Positions 34,985 to 44,416 are shown, numbered from the stretch's first letter. The stretch is 64,000 nucleotides of DNA from Stutzerimonas stutzeri (GCF_013522825.1 NZ_JAAMQZ010000018.1:36766-100765); one strand, 5' to 3'. A program made the numbers and translations. Notes: generated by a model from the sequence alone, not told the origin.

Positions 34985-35176
34985 ATGCAGACCAGTATCA
35001 GACACCTGAGTGGAGACGAAATACCCCAAAGCTGGCGCCCGACCTGGGTCACCTGCTGGGTGGTGGAGATGGATGGCACGACCATCGCCGGTCCCTACGC
35101 CACGCGGGAGGAAGCGCAGGCCGTGGTGGATGGCGAGCAGGAGCCGAAGATTTCCCAGACCCCGGCGCCTCGTTAG
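34985..35176 (+). CDS. Small hypothetical protein
   Basis: 63-residue acidic soluble protein containing WVTCWVVEMDGTTIAGPYATREEAQAVVDGE (key words GPYATREEAQAVVDGE). The GPYxTREEAxAxVD pattern resembles a SPOR-like or 'do not forget the terminal' modulation repeat, but too little is present to assign a family. GAGGGC precedes the ATG at a suitable distance. Expression is plausible but unproven. Confidence 0.55.
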   Translation: MQTSIRHLSGDEIPQSWRPTWVTCWVVEMDGTTIAGPYATREEAQAVVDGEQEPKISQTPAPR

Positions 35177-35207
35177 CGGGTTTGAAAACACTTGCCGCAC
35201 TTGGGGG

Positions 35208-35738
35208 TTACTGACAATGGCTGGGGCAGGGTACGACCCACTCAGCCTGGGGCGGCGGCTCGATGAGCTGTGAGACCAGCTCCAGGGCCTTTTCGAAAGA
35301 AGGGTAGCCGCTCTGCGCAACATCCAGCCCGGCATAGGCGCGGCGATAGGATTCGGCCTTTTCAGGCTGCTGTTCATCGACCAGATAGGGTTGCTGGTAG
35401 ATCTTGTAGAGCAGCGCCACCGCATGCGGATGGCCCTTGTCGCCGGCCCGCTCCAGCAATCGCAGCACCTCTGCCTGTTGTGGCCCCTGGCGAATCAGCA
35501 ACAGCGCCTGGTAGAACTCGGTTTCGCCACGCTTGTCGAGACGGGCGCTGCGATCGAGCAATGCGTGGGCGAGTTCGTAGCCGTCTTCATCGGCCTGGGA
35601 GATGAGGATCTTGGCCTGCAACAGGTCATTCTGGTACAGCAGCCGCTCGGCGCGGCAGGCGCTGCCCGGTTGATCGCATGAATGCGAGGCACAGCCACCC
35701 AGGACCATAAGCAGTCCGATCACCAGTGCGTTTTTCAT
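35208..35738 (-). CDS. Hypothetical lipoprotein with Sel1-like helical repeats
   Basis: 176-residue protein beginning MKNALVIGLLMVLGGCASHSC, a clear lipoprotein signal (lipobox LGGC). The remainder is helical with repeat-like text (YELAHALLDRSARLDKRGETEFYQALLLIRQ and GHPHAVALLYKIYQ), reminiscent of Sel1/TPR folds. ATG 35738 is preferred over TTG 35741. The C-terminus contains paired cysteines (PCPSHC). Function unknown. Confidence 0.7.
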   Translation of the reverse strand: MKNALVIGLLMVLGGCASHSCDQPGSACRAERLLYQNDLLQAKILISQADEDGYELAHALLDRSARLDKRGETEFYQALLLIRQGPQQAEVLRLLERAGDKGHPHAVALLYKIYQQPYLVDEQQPEKAESYRRAYAGLDVAQSGYPSFEKALELVSQLIEPPPQAEWVVPCPSHCQ

Positions 35739-35815
35739 CAAATGTCTTTTCTCTTGTCGTTGCGGGTGCGTCCTGGGCCTCTGGCCTGCGTGTTGGCTTT
35801 CCGTTCAGACATGTC

Positions 35816-36574
35816 TCATGGCGCAATCATGGACTGAAGCCCGTAGCGGCTCAGAATGATCTGCCAGTGCGGATTGCCCGGCAGGGTAGCGAGAAAGCCA
35901 TCGAGATAGCCGGTTACCGCCTCACCCAGGTTATTCGTGATCAACAGGTGTCGGGTGAATTGATACAGGGGCTTTTCAGAAATGTACAGATCGCCGAGTT
36001 TTTCGCTCTGACGGTAGTAGAGCAGCGTGGAGTGCGCGACAAGTAGAATATGGATGCGCCCTGAAAGCAGTTTCTGCAGATTTTGAAGATCGGTCTGTAC
36101 ATCCTGGCGACGGATCGCGCCGCTGGCGATTTCCTTCTCGATCCCTTCATAGTGATAGCCGAGTACGCCGCCGAGGATGAGTCCGTTGAGTGACTGCGGG
36201 CGTTCATATTCGAACGCCGTATCGGGCAGCGAGACGAAGCTCTGCTGATCGACCAGGAGGGCTTGCGTCCATTGGCCGTTGGCTGTCAGTTCGGCGCTGA
36301 AGAAGCGTGGTGTGGCCCAGAGCAGAAGGCCGGGCGAGCCGCGAGCAAGGTGCATATCCAGGCGTTTGCGCGGCAGTTCAACCAGCTTGAAGCGGAAGCG
36401 CCCGGCATTGGCCGGATCACTGTTGAGCAGCTCGACGAAATCCTGGGAAAGCCCCTGCGAGGCTTCGAGCTTGAATGGTGGTGAAAGATGATAAGTCCAT
36501 ACTTCGACAGACTGCTGGGCGAAACAGGTCAGTGGCAGCAGGCTGAATACGAGCACCAGAAGGAGTCTCGGCAT
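35816..36574 (-). CDS. Periplasmic binding protein-like (PBPb, family 3)
   Basis: 252-residue secreted protein with signal peptide MPRLLLVLVFSLLPLTCFA. A PBPb-like fold is suggested by YHLSPPFKLEASQGLSQDFVELLN, LNGLILGGVLGYHYEG and QNLQKLLSGRIHILLVAHST. It resembles the orphan family-3 binding proteins common in Pseudomonas. No transporter genes are adjacent. Ligand unknown. Confidence 0.78.
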   Translation of the reverse strand: MPRLLLVLVFSLLPLTCFAQQSVEVWTYHLSPPFKLEASQGLSQDFVELLNSDPANAGRFRFKLVELPRKRLDMHLARGSPGLLLWATPRFFSAELTANGQWTQALLVDQQSFVSLPDTAFEYERPQSLNGLILGGVLGYHYEGIEKEIASGAIRRQDVQTDLQNLQKLLSGRIHILLVAHSTLLYYRQSEKLGDLYISEKPLYQFTRHLLITNNLGEAVTGYLDGFLATLPGNPHWQIILSRYGLQSMIAP

Positions 36575-36743
36575 GGCGCACCTTTCTCGGGATGGCGAGG
36601 TGGTCGGAATCCGGTCCGGTCACTCCCGGTCGCATGGCGACAGACCAAGCATAGTTTGGCCTTGGGCTTGGCGCGAGTTACGGGCTTGAGTAAGCGAAGC
36701 GAGCCGTAGGGCCGCATTCATTCGCCAGCATGAAGCCGGTGAC

Positions 36744-37466
36744 TCAGAAACGCTCGTGTTCACCCAGGAAGCGCCATTCGCCCAGCGCCAGCTTGGCCAT
36801 CGACAGGCGACCGATGCGGATACGTTTGCCGCTCAGCATGCGCAGGCCGATGGATTCGCAGAGCTGTCGCAGATCGCCGGCCTGCGGCGCCTTGAGGACG
36901 ATGCGCAGGCGGGTTTCGTTCTGCCAGCTGGCCTTGGCCCTGGGCAGGACCCTGCCGCGATGGCCGATGCCCTTGGCCAGCAGTTCAAGCCCGCCCGCCT
37001 CGGCTTCGCCCGCCACTTCCACGATGAATTCCTGTTCGAGCCGGTCGCGCGGGTCGCTCAGCTTGCGAATGACCTCGCGTTGCTGGCTGAACACCACCAG
37101 GCCGCTGATCTCCGGCTCCAGCGGCACCAGTGCGGTCTGGCGGGCGAGGTGGCGTGCGCGCGGCGTCAGGCGTGCATCGTCGCCGCTCCAATGGGTAGCC
37201 TGGGCGAGTTGCGCCTGGATGCTCGACGGGTCTGCGGCGACCGGCTGGCCGGCAGGCTTGTGCAGCAGCAGCGTGACCGGCGGCACTTCGGCAGGGGTGG
37301 CGCCGGGCAGCAATTCGATACGCTGCTGCACGACCTTGAAGTAGGGCATTTCGATGATCTGCCCATCGACGCTGACCCAGCCGCCCTCGATATACAACTC
37401 GGCCTCACGCCGGGAACAGCCGAGCTGCTCGGCGAGGCGTTTGGACAGGCGTGTCGGCTCGGTCAT
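36744..37466 (-). CDS. RsuA/RluF-like pseudouridine synthase family protein with altered active site
   Basis: 240-residue protein. An N-terminal S4 RNA-binding domain (RLSKRLAEQLGCSRREAELYIEGGWVSVDG) is followed by a pseudouridine-synthase fold (VTLLLHKPAGQP, DRLEQEFIVEV, RLRIVLKAPQAGDLRQLCESIGLRMLSGKRIRIG). The catalytic block normally reads RLD-x-x-x-GL; here it reads PLEPEISGL, placing Glu117 where the essential Asp should be. ATG 37466 is chosen over GTG 37508. RNA binding is likely, but catalytic activity is doubtful. Confidence 0.82.
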   Translation of the reverse strand: MTEPTRLSKRLAEQLGCSRREAELYIEGGWVSVDGQIIEMPYFKVVQQRIELLPGATPAEVPPVTLLLHKPAGQPVAADPSSIQAQLAQATHWSGDDARLTPRARHLARQTALVPLEPEISGLVVFSQQREVIRKLSDPRDRLEQEFIVEVAGEAEAGGLELLAKGIGHRGRVLPRAKASWQNETRLRIVLKAPQAGDLRQLCESIGLRMLSGKRIRIGRLSMAKLALGEWRFLGEHERF

Positions 37467-37562
37467 GGAAAGCTCGGATGGCGCAGGAGGGGAAACCTGG
37501 CGAGCCACTGCGGTACGGCAATGACAGCGGAAGCTCGCTGTTTCGGTAGGGTGGCGCGGGTA

Positions 37563-37742
37563 TTACTTCTTGCTGATGGTGATCTGGCGTGACGGGCCTT
37601 GAGTCTGGCCGCTGACGCCATTGGGGATCTTCTGGACTTCGCCGCCGGCCTTGAGAAAGGCGGCCATTTGAGCGGCCAGGGACTGGCTGGTTTCGCTGGC
37701 AGGTTCTGGCTTGCGTTTGGCGGAGGTGGTCTTGGTGGCCAT
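37563..37742 (-). CDS. Small basic conserved hypothetical protein
   Basis: 59-residue protein starting MATKTTSAKRKPEPASETSQSLAAQMAAFLKAGGEVQKIPNGVSG (key words LAAQMAAFLKAGGEVQKIPNGVSGQ). A Lys-rich flexible N-terminus is followed by a short helix. An ATG two codons upstream (37748) exists, but AAGGAA sits only three bases from it and eight from the ATG at 37742, so the latter is chosen. It lies downstream of the pseudouridine-synthase-like gene's promoter region on the same strand. Function unknown. Confidence 0.68.
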   Translation of the reverse strand: MATKTTSAKRKPEPASETSQSLAAQMAAFLKAGGEVQKIPNGVSGQTQGPSRQITISKK

Positions 37743-37962
37743 CGTCATTAGGTTCCTTTAGTCAGTCGAACCGGGCATTGTACAGATTTTTCAGATTTTT
37801 GTTTGACTTTCCGATGTGGGGGTTGCAGGCATGGCCTGTTTCTACAAAGCTCGTGGGACGGACCATGCCTTCGGCCAACGGCAAGACGAAACATTTGCTG
37901 AAGCGTTTTGCCGGGGCCATGGTCTTCTTTGCAGGCTCGTACATTCGCTTTGGAGGTTTCCC

Positions 37963-39111
37963 ATGCCACACCCTGCCATCCGCGCTCTGTCCTGTGGTTT
38001 TGCGCTTGCCTGTTCGTCCCTGGTACTGGCCGAGGTCGAATATCACGACAGCGAACTGGGTCGGATCAGCGTGGAGGAGGTCGCTCATGGCCTGAAATAC
38101 CCCTGGGCCGTGGCTTTCCTGCCCGATGACGGCGCCATGCTGGTGACCGAGCGCCCCGGCAGCTTGCGACTGGTCGATGCCGAGGGCCGGCTCTCCGATC
38201 CCCTCGACGGTGTGCCGCAGGTGTATGCCCAGGGCCAGGGTGGATTGCTCGACGTGCAGCTTTCGCCAGATTTCCACAAGGACCGCCTGGTCTATCTCAG
38301 TTATGCGCAGCAGGGCGATGACGGCAAGGCCGGGACGGCAGTGGGGCGTGGCCGGCTGGCGGACGACCGGCGCTCGCTGGAAGGTTTCACGGTGATTTTC
38401 GAGCAGCGCCCGAAACTCTCCAGCGGCCTGCATTTCGGCTCGCGACTGGTATTCGACGGCGAGGGCCGGCTGTTTGTCGCGCTCGGTGAAAACAACCAGC
38501 GGCCTACCGCGCAGGATCTGGACAAGCACCAGGGCAAACTGGTGCGGATCGAACCCGACGGCCAGGTGCCGCAGGACAACCCTTTCGTGAACACCGAGGG
38601 CGCGCAACCGGAAATCTGGTCCTACGGCCACCGCAATCAGCAGGGCGCGGCGCTCAACCCCTGGAGCGGCGAGGTCTGGACCCACGAACATGGCCCGCGC
38701 GGTGGTGACGAAATCAATATTCCCCAGCCGGGACGCAACTACGGCTGGCCGCTGGCGACCCATGGCATCGACTACAGCGGGAGTCCCATTTCCGAGGCGC
38801 TGGGCGAATCCGCTCCCGACACCGAGCCGCCGCATCATGTCTGGCGCCAGTCGCCGGCCATCAGCGGCATGGCCTTCTATGACGCCGAGCGTTTCGCGCC
38901 GTGGCAGCAGAACCTGTTCGTCGGCGCCTTGCTGGACCGCTCGCTGATTCGCCTGCAACTCGATGGCGACCGTGTCGTTCATGACGAGCGTCTGCTCAAG
39001 GACTTGAACGAGCGCATCCGCGATGTACGGCTCGGGCCGGATGGCTATCTCTACTTGCTGACGGATTCGTCGAAAGGCCGGTTGCTGCGAATCGCTCTGG
39101 CAGACCGTTGA
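37963..39111 (+). CDS. PQQ-dependent soluble sugar dehydrogenase (Asd/YliI-like)
   Basis: 382-residue secreted beta-propeller dehydrogenase. After a signal peptide (MPHPAIRALSCGFALACSSLVLA) come GLKYPWAVAFLPDDGAMLVTERPGSLRLV and GQGGLLDVQLSPDFHKDRLVYLSY. The active-site blocks are HFGSRLVFDGEGRLFVALGEN, SYGHRNQQGAALNP, HEHGPRGGDEIN and GRNYGWPLATHG, all typical of the soluble aldose sugar dehydrogenase family. TGGAGG lies six bases before ATG 37963. Likely oxidises aldose sugars in the periplasm using PQQ; substrate not determined. Confidence 0.9.
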   Translation: MPHPAIRALSCGFALACSSLVLAEVEYHDSELGRISVEEVAHGLKYPWAVAFLPDDGAMLVTERPGSLRLVDAEGRLSDPLDGVPQVYAQGQGGLLDVQLSPDFHKDRLVYLSYAQQGDDGKAGTAVGRGRLADDRRSLEGFTVIFEQRPKLSSGLHFGSRLVFDGEGRLFVALGENNQRPTAQDLDKHQGKLVRIEPDGQVPQDNPFVNTEGAQPEIWSYGHRNQQGAALNPWSGEVWTHEHGPRGGDEINIPQPGRNYGWPLATHGIDYSGSPISEALGESAPDTEPPHHVWRQSPAISGMAFYDAERFAPWQQNLFVGALLDRSLIRLQLDGDRVVHDERLLKDLNERIRDVRLGPDGYLYLLTDSSKGRLLRIALADR

Positions 39112-39175
39112 ACCTGGCAGCCGATGCAGTGCCGGCCTGCTAGAATCGCCGGCCTCGACTCACAGGATTTTCACC

Positions 39176-40012
39176 ATGGCCGCAATCGGGCGCTACAACA
39201 GCCTGCAAATCGTCAAGCACACCGGATTCGGCCTTTATCTGGACGGCGGTCCGGATGGCGAGATCCTGCTGCCTAATCGCTACATCCCGAAGGATACGCC
39301 CACCGAGGTCGATGACTGGCTCAACGTTTTCATCTACCTCGACAGCGACGACAAGCTCATCGCCACCACCGAAAAGCCAAAAGTCCAGGTGGGCGAATTC
39401 GCCAGCCTCAAGGTGGTGCAGATCAACCGGGTCGGGTTGTTCCTCGACTGGGGCCTGCCCAAGGACCTGTTGCTGCCGCATTCCGAGGAAAAGCGACCGC
39501 TGAACGAGGGTGATTACTGTGTCGTCTACGTCTACCTCGACAAGCACACCCGGCGTATCACCGCCACGGCGCGTCTGGATCGCTACCTCGACAAGACGCC
39601 GCCGCGTTATCGCGCCGGCGAGGCGGTGGACTTGCTGGTGGTGGAGCGGACCGATCTGGGCCACAAGGCGATCATCAACGGCCAGCACTGGGGCCTGATC
39701 CACAAGAACGAGGCGTTCAAGTTCCTGCGTGGCGGCATGCGTGAAAAGGGCTATATCCGGGAAGTGCGCGCCGATGGCAAGATCAGCCTGAGCCTGCAAC
39801 CGCTGGGCAGCGAAGCCGGCGATGCCCTGCAGGCGCTGATTCTGCAGAAACTGCAGGAAAACCAGGGCAGCCTGGCTGTTGGCGACAAGACCCCCGCCGA
39901 TGAAATCGCGCAGCAGTTCGGTGTCAGCAAGGGCAACTTCAAGAAGGCCATCGGCGGGCTCTACAAGCAGGGCCGCATCCTGATTCACCCGGACCGCATC
40001 GAGCGCGTCTGA
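39176..40012 (+). CDS. CvfB/YitL-like S1 RNA-binding protein
   Basis: 278-residue protein with tandem S1-like domains (FGLYLDGGPDGEILLPNRYIP; GLFLDWGLPKDLLLPHSEE; GHKAIINGQHWGLIHKNEAFKFLRGG). A C-terminal winged helix follows (TPADEIAQQFGVSKGNFKKAIGGLYKQGRILI). This domain order is that of the CvfB family. AGGA precedes the ATG. Expected to bind RNA; a regulatory role is known for Staphylococcus CvfB, but not for this protein. Confidence 0.9.
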   Translation: MAAIGRYNSLQIVKHTGFGLYLDGGPDGEILLPNRYIPKDTPTEVDDWLNVFIYLDSDDKLIATTEKPKVQVGEFASLKVVQINRVGLFLDWGLPKDLLLPHSEEKRPLNEGDYCVVYVYLDKHTRRITATARLDRYLDKTPPRYRAGEAVDLLVVERTDLGHKAIINGQHWGLIHKNEAFKFLRGGMREKGYIREVRADGKISLSLQPLGSEAGDALQALILQKLQENQGSLAVGDKTPADEIAQQFGVSKGNFKKAIGGLYKQGRILIHPDRIERV

Positions 40013-40058
40013 TCCCGGACGGCGGTGGGCAGTCGGCCCGGCGCCCCTCGCTGGCCAA

Positions 40059-40263
40059 GGCCGAACAAGTTCGGCCCTACGAGTCGGCAGTCGAAGCGGG
40101 ACACCTGGCCGTAGGGCCGAATTCATTCGGCCTTGACGGACGGCAGGGGCCGTTTATCGGTTACGCCAGCGGAACGTCGGATTACGCCTTCGGCTAATCC
40201 GACCTACATCCGAACGGGTGACATCGAAGTCATGTAGGCCGGGTCATGCTTTACCGACCCGAC
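40059..40263. repeat. Cluster of REP-like inverted repeats
   Basis: The 455-base gap 40013-40467 holds no gene. It contains at least four palindromes: 40059-40076 (GGCCGAAC/GTTCGGCC), 40115-40132 (GGCCGAAT/ATTCGGCC), 40176-40203 (GTCGGATTA with TAATCCGAC) and one ending at 40262 (CGGGTC/GACCCG). The third belongs to the same family as the tandem repeats at 50628. A promoter for the exopolysaccharide operon is expected at about 40300-40460 but no confident match was found. Confidence 0.75.
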
Positions 40264-40467
40264 GTGCGGCTTTATTCCAAAGCCTAATCCTCTCCACGAA
40301 ACTGCTTCTGACTGCCGCTGCTTCCCTCCCCGAATCATCCCTCTGATCGATTGTGCAACTGTCGCGGATATTTGCGGTCTGTTGCGTGTCTATGACTCCT
40401 CACAAGCCAAGCGTCGCGGTTGGGGTCGAGGCATGAACAACAATTCATCTCCGAGAAGGGATTCGTT

Positions 40468-41625
40468 ATGAGGAACATCACGCTTGCGGGTGCATCGCTA
40501 TTCTGCCTCGCGACCACTCAAGGCTGGGCGGCGAGCGATCCGAGGGATATTCGCATTGGTGGTTTCGAGTTCACGCCCACGCTGATCGTGCGCGAGAGCT
40601 ACGACGACAACTATCGGGGTTTGTCGGATAACGAACAGGCTTCCTGGGTCACGGGCATCAACCCGACCTTCCTGCTCGCAACGGGCAACCGCAACAGCGA
40701 ATACGAGCTGGAGTATTCCTTCAACAGCGACATCTTTCATTCCGATTCCGAAGCCAGCAACACCGACCATCATCTGAGCCTCAGAAGCGCCATGGAATTT
40801 ACCTCCAGGCATCGTCTGAACTGGGGCCTGGCCTATCACCGTGTGGAAGAGACCGCCGATACCGAGGTCGATACCGAGAACGACAAGTACAGCAGCGCCG
40901 TCGCCCGTGCCTCGTATGTCTACGGCGCACGCACCGCTCGTAACCAGCTGGAATTCGGTACCCGCTATGAAGAGCGGCGCTACCACAACAGTGGCAACCT
41001 GAATGCTTCGGAAGAGCGTGACAGCCTGATGTTCAACTCCATCTGGTTCCACCGCCTCGGCGCTACTACCCGCTCGCTGCTGGAAGTCCGCCACACCGAT
41101 CATGACTACAAGCAATCCACCGCATTACGCGACAGCACCAACCTGGCGTTGCTCGGCGGCGCCACCTGGGAAGCGGGTGCCAAGACGTCCGGCACAGTCA
41201 AGCTGGGTGTCGAGCGCAAGGATTTCGACAGCGACCAGCGTGAAGACTTCACCAGCCCCATGTGGGAAATCGGCGTCACCTGGGAACCGCGCAGCTACTC
41301 CGCCTTCAAGCTCAACAGCCGCCGCGCCTTCGACGAGGGCGACGATGGCGCCAGCACCATCAACGACTGGACCACCGTGGCGACCTGGGAGCACGAGTGG
41401 ACCTCACGCATCTCCAGCGAGCTGCTGTATCGCTTCTCCGACCGCGAATACAAGGGGCTCGACCGGGACGACGAACGAACCTCCTACGGCGCCGGCGTGA
41501 CCTGGTCGCCGGACCGCTGGATCGACGTGACCCTGTCGTATCTCAGAACGGAAAACGATTCCAGCATGAGCTGGGAGACCTACGACAGAAACGTCTACCT
41601 GCTGAGTTTCGACATGAGCCTTTGA
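40468..41625 (+). CDS. Outer-membrane beta-barrel protein of exopolysaccharide cluster (BBP2-type)
   Basis: 385-residue secreted protein with signal peptide (MRNITLAGASLFCLATTQGWA). Many amphipathic strands alternate charged and aromatic residues (RESYDDNYRGL, YELEYSFNSDIFH, RYEERRYHN, TVATWEHEWTSRISSELLYRFSDREY), ending ...VYLLSFDMSL. This is the pattern of the outer-membrane beta-barrel BBP2 family that accompanies polysaccharide export systems. GAGAAGGG precedes ATG 40468. It is the first gene of the plus-strand exopolysaccharide series, 43 bases upstream of the Wza-like gene. It may form or assist the outer-membrane exit. Confidence 0.82.
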   Translation: MRNITLAGASLFCLATTQGWAASDPRDIRIGGFEFTPTLIVRESYDDNYRGLSDNEQASWVTGINPTFLLATGNRNSEYELEYSFNSDIFHSDSEASNTDHHLSLRSAMEFTSRHRLNWGLAYHRVEETADTEVDTENDKYSSAVARASYVYGARTARNQLEFGTRYEERRYHNSGNLNASEERDSLMFNSIWFHRLGATTRSLLEVRHTDHDYKQSTALRDSTNLALLGGATWEAGAKTSGTVKLGVERKDFDSDQREDFTSPMWEIGVTWEPRSYSAFKLNSRRAFDEGDDGASTINDWTTVATWEHEWTSRISSELLYRFSDREYKGLDRDDERTSYGAGVTWSPDRWIDVTLSYLRTENDSSMSWETYDRNVYLLSFDMSL

Positions 41626-41668
41626 GGCCGGTCAGGAGGTTGCATCAGTGTCCAAGGAGAAACAGAGC

Positions 41669-42202
41669 ATGACCATCCAGAACCTTTTCAAATACCTGTC
41701 GCTATTGGTGCTGCTGACATTCAGCGCCGTGGCCAGCGCTGCGCAATACCAACTGGGCTCGGGCGACGTGATCCGCGTCAGCGTCCACGGTGAGCCGGAT
41801 CTCTCGTTCGACGAGATACGCCTGACCGACGCCGGCACCTTCACCTTTCCCTTCATTGGCGAGGTGGACGCCAACGGCAAGACGCCCGGCCAGGTACGCA
41901 CCCTGCTGATCGAAACGCTCAAGGACGGTTATCTGATCGATCCACGGGTTTCGGTATCGGTGGTCAATTACCGCGAGTTCTACATCTCCGGTGAGGTCAA
42001 GTCGCCCGGTGGCTATCCCTATCAACCGGGCCTCACGCTGGACCGGGCCATCGCCCTGGCGGGCGGCCTGACCGAGCGCGCCTCGACCAAGCGCATGAGC
42101 ATCGTGCGCGGCTCCGAAAACGGACGCAACGCGGAAAAAGCCACGATGGACACCCTGGTTCGCCCCGGCGATACGATCAACATCGATGAAGGATTCTTCT
42201 GA
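41669..42202 (+). CDS. Wza-like polysaccharide export protein
   Basis: 177-residue periplasmic/outer-membrane export protein. The signal peptide (MTIQNLFKYLSLLVLLTFSAVASA) is followed by a Poly_export domain (YQLGSGDVIRVSVHGEPDLS) and a SLBB domain (FYISGEVKSPGGYPYQPGLTLDRAIALAGGLTERA). There is no lipobox and it is much shorter than Wza, so it belongs to the small class that pairs with a separate barrel, here the preceding gene. ATG 41669 is chosen because AAGGAG lies nine bases upstream; GTG 41648 is rejected. Confidence 0.92.
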   Translation: MTIQNLFKYLSLLVLLTFSAVASAAQYQLGSGDVIRVSVHGEPDLSFDEIRLTDAGTFTFPFIGEVDANGKTPGQVRTLLIETLKDGYLIDPRVSVSVVNYREFYISGEVKSPGGYPYQPGLTLDRAIALAGGLTERASTKRMSIVRGSENGRNAEKATMDTLVRPGDTINIDEGFF

Positions 42203-42204
42203 TC

Positions 42205-44397
42205 ATGAACAGCCCCGTTCGCCCGGACCGACCCTGGCAGCGCCCAGTCGGCACTGTCGATAGCGACTTCATCGACCTGAAAAAAATCTGGCATGCCATC
42301 TGGTCGCGCAAGTGGGGCATTGCCCTGCTGATCGGCATCGTCGCCGTGCTGACGATCCTGCTGGTGATGCGCATGACGCCCATCTACAAGGCGGTCGCCT
42401 CGGTGCTGATCGAGACCAAGGGTGCGCCTGTGGTGTCGTTCCAGCCGGTGATCGAATCGCCGGAACTCAGCGAATATCTTCAGACCCAGCTCAGCCTGAT
42501 GCAGAGCCGGGGCGTCGCCGAGCGCGTGGTGCGCGACCTGAGCCTGACCGAACACCCCGAGTTCGATCTGCGCCAGCAGCCCGGCCCGCTGATCGATTTC
42601 GGTGCGCTGGCCGCCATGCTGACCGGCGAAGAGCGCGAGCCGGTCACCGAAGCCCAGGTCATGGACTACGCCACCCAGCGCTTTATGGAGCGCACCTCGG
42701 TCTGGGTCGAGGGCAAGAGCCAGCTGGTCTATCTGTCGGTCTCCATGGCCGATAACCTCACCGCCGCGCAGGCTGCCAACCAGTTGGCACAGGCCTATAT
42801 CGAGGCCCAGCTGGAGGCCAAGGTCGACATGTCGATGACGGCAGCCGGCTGGATGAACGACCGCCTGGTGTCCCTGCGCGAAAAACTGCAGGCCTCCGAG
42901 GATCAGCTGCAGGCCTATCTGGACGCCGAAGGGTTGGTGGATCTGGATGGCATCGGCACCATCAGTGCCAACGAGCTGTCGCTCACGGGTGATCGCATGA
43001 TCGACGCCCGTCGTCAGCGCGCCGAAGCCGAGAGCCAGTATCGTCAGGTCGAGTCCATGCGCAGCCAGGGCTGGGAGCGTCTGTCCAGCGTGCCGGCAGT
43101 GCTCGGTCATCCGCTGATCCAGCAGTTCAAGGCTGATCAGGCGCATGCCCGCTCGCGTGTCGAAGATCTTTCGCGTCGTTACGGTGACCGCCATCCGGCC
43201 ATGGGTTCGGCGCGCTCCGACCTGAATGCGGCGACCGCCAGTCTGCGCCAGCAGGTCGAGCAGGTGGTGGCGAGCATCGAACGCAACTACCAATTGGCAG
43301 TGGCCAACGAGAATTCGCTGCGTGCCTCCTTCGACGAGAACAAGGACCGCATCCAGAACATCTCGCGCAAGGAATTCAAGGTGCGTGACCTGCAACGTCA
43401 GGTCGAAAGCGACCGCGCCCTGTACGAAACCTTCATGACCCGTCTGCAGGAAACCACGGCGACCTCGGACCTGAGTTCCACCAATGCCCGCGTGGTCGAT
43501 GCGGCCATCCCGCCGACCGAACCCAGCGCACCGAACACCAAGCTGATTCTGGTTGTGGCGCTGTTCCTGGCGCTGGTACTGGGCATCGCCCAGGCGATCA
43601 TCCGCGAGATCCTCGACAATACCTTCAAGAGCTCCGAGGAGGTGGAGAGCAAGCTCAATCTGCCGGTGATGGGCATCGTGCCGCAGGTGCCGCGCAAGTT
43701 GCGCAAGGACGTCAGCCATCTGTTCGAGCGCAGCGGCGACAAGCGTTTCTGTGAGGCTGTGCGAACCATCCGCACCAACCTGCTGCTCAGCGAAGCCAGT
43801 CAGCCACGCCAGGTGCTGGTGGTCACGTCCACTGCGCCGGGCGAGGGCAAGAGTTCGGTTTCGGCCAACCTGGCATTCGCCATGGGCCAGCTGCATCGTG
43901 TGCTGCTGATCGATGCCGACCTGCGCCGCGCAACCCTGGAAAAGGCCTTCGACCTGAAGCCCGGTACGCCGGGACTGGTGAACCTGATCGGTGGCAATGC
44001 CAGGCTCGAAGACTGCATTCACAGCGTAGGCAACGTCGACATGATCGCCGCCGGTCCGGTGCCCTCCAACCCGCTGGAACTGCTGTCCTCACCGCGTTTC
44101 GGCAAGCTGCTGGAGGTGCTCAAGGGCCGTTACGAGCGGATCATCATCGACTCGCCGCCGAGCCAGGCGGTCAGCGATGCGGCCGTTCTGTCGACCCTGG
44201 CTGATGCGGTGATCTACGTGGTCAAGTCCGACAGCACCCTGATCCCCCACGTGCAGAAGGGCGTGAGCCAGTTGCAGAACAGCAGCGCACCGGTCGCAGG
44301 CGTGGTGCTCAACCATGTCGATGTCGAGAAGGCCAGGAAGAACGGCCAGTTCCGTGGCTATTACGACCACTACGGCTACAGCGAGCAGACGGTGTAA
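42205..44397 (+). CDS. Wzc/EpsG-like polysaccharide copolymerase with bacterial tyrosine kinase
   Basis: 730-residue inner-membrane protein controlling chain length and export. A Wzz domain with a first membrane helix at about residues 39-57 is followed by a long periplasmic coiled coil and a second helix near residues 447-467 preceded by PTEPSAPNTK. The cytoplasmic BY-kinase has Walker A TAPGEGKSS near residue 541, Walker A' VLLIDADLR near 566 and IIIDSPPS. It ends with a tyrosine cluster (YYDHYGYSEQTV), the usual autophosphorylation tail. It starts two bases after the Wza-like stop. Confidence 0.94.
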   Translation: MNSPVRPDRPWQRPVGTVDSDFIDLKKIWHAIWSRKWGIALLIGIVAVLTILLVMRMTPIYKAVASVLIETKGAPVVSFQPVIESPELSEYLQTQLSLMQSRGVAERVVRDLSLTEHPEFDLRQQPGPLIDFGALAAMLTGEEREPVTEAQVMDYATQRFMERTSVWVEGKSQLVYLSVSMADNLTAAQAANQLAQAYIEAQLEAKVDMSMTAAGWMNDRLVSLREKLQASEDQLQAYLDAEGLVDLDGIGTISANELSLTGDRMIDARRQRAEAESQYRQVESMRSQGWERLSSVPAVLGHPLIQQFKADQAHARSRVEDLSRRYGDRHPAMGSARSDLNAATASLRQQVEQVVASIERNYQLAVANENSLRASFDENKDRIQNISRKEFKVRDLQRQVESDRALYETFMTRLQETTATSDLSSTNARVVDAAIPPTEPSAPNTKLILVVALFLALVLGIAQAIIREILDNTFKSSEEVESKLNLPVMGIVPQVPRKLRKDVSHLFERSGDKRFCEAVRTIRTNLLLSEASQPRQVLVVTSTAPGEGKSSVSANLAFAMGQLHRVLLIDADLRRATLEKAFDLKPGTPGLVNLIGGNARLEDCIHSVGNVDMIAAGPVPSNPLELLSSPRFGKLLEVLKGRYERIIIDSPPSQAVSDAAVLSTLADAVIYVVKSDSTLIPHVQKGVSQLQNSSAPVAGVVLNHVDVEKARKNGQFRGYYDHYGYSEQTV

Positions 44398-44416
44398 GCC
44401 GGCTCGCCCGTATGCA

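Noticed and set aside
40263..40467. A sigma-54 or strong sigma-70 promoter for the exopolysaccharide operon
   Set aside because: No GG-N10-GC core in the right context and no well-spaced -35/-10 pair could be found by eye.
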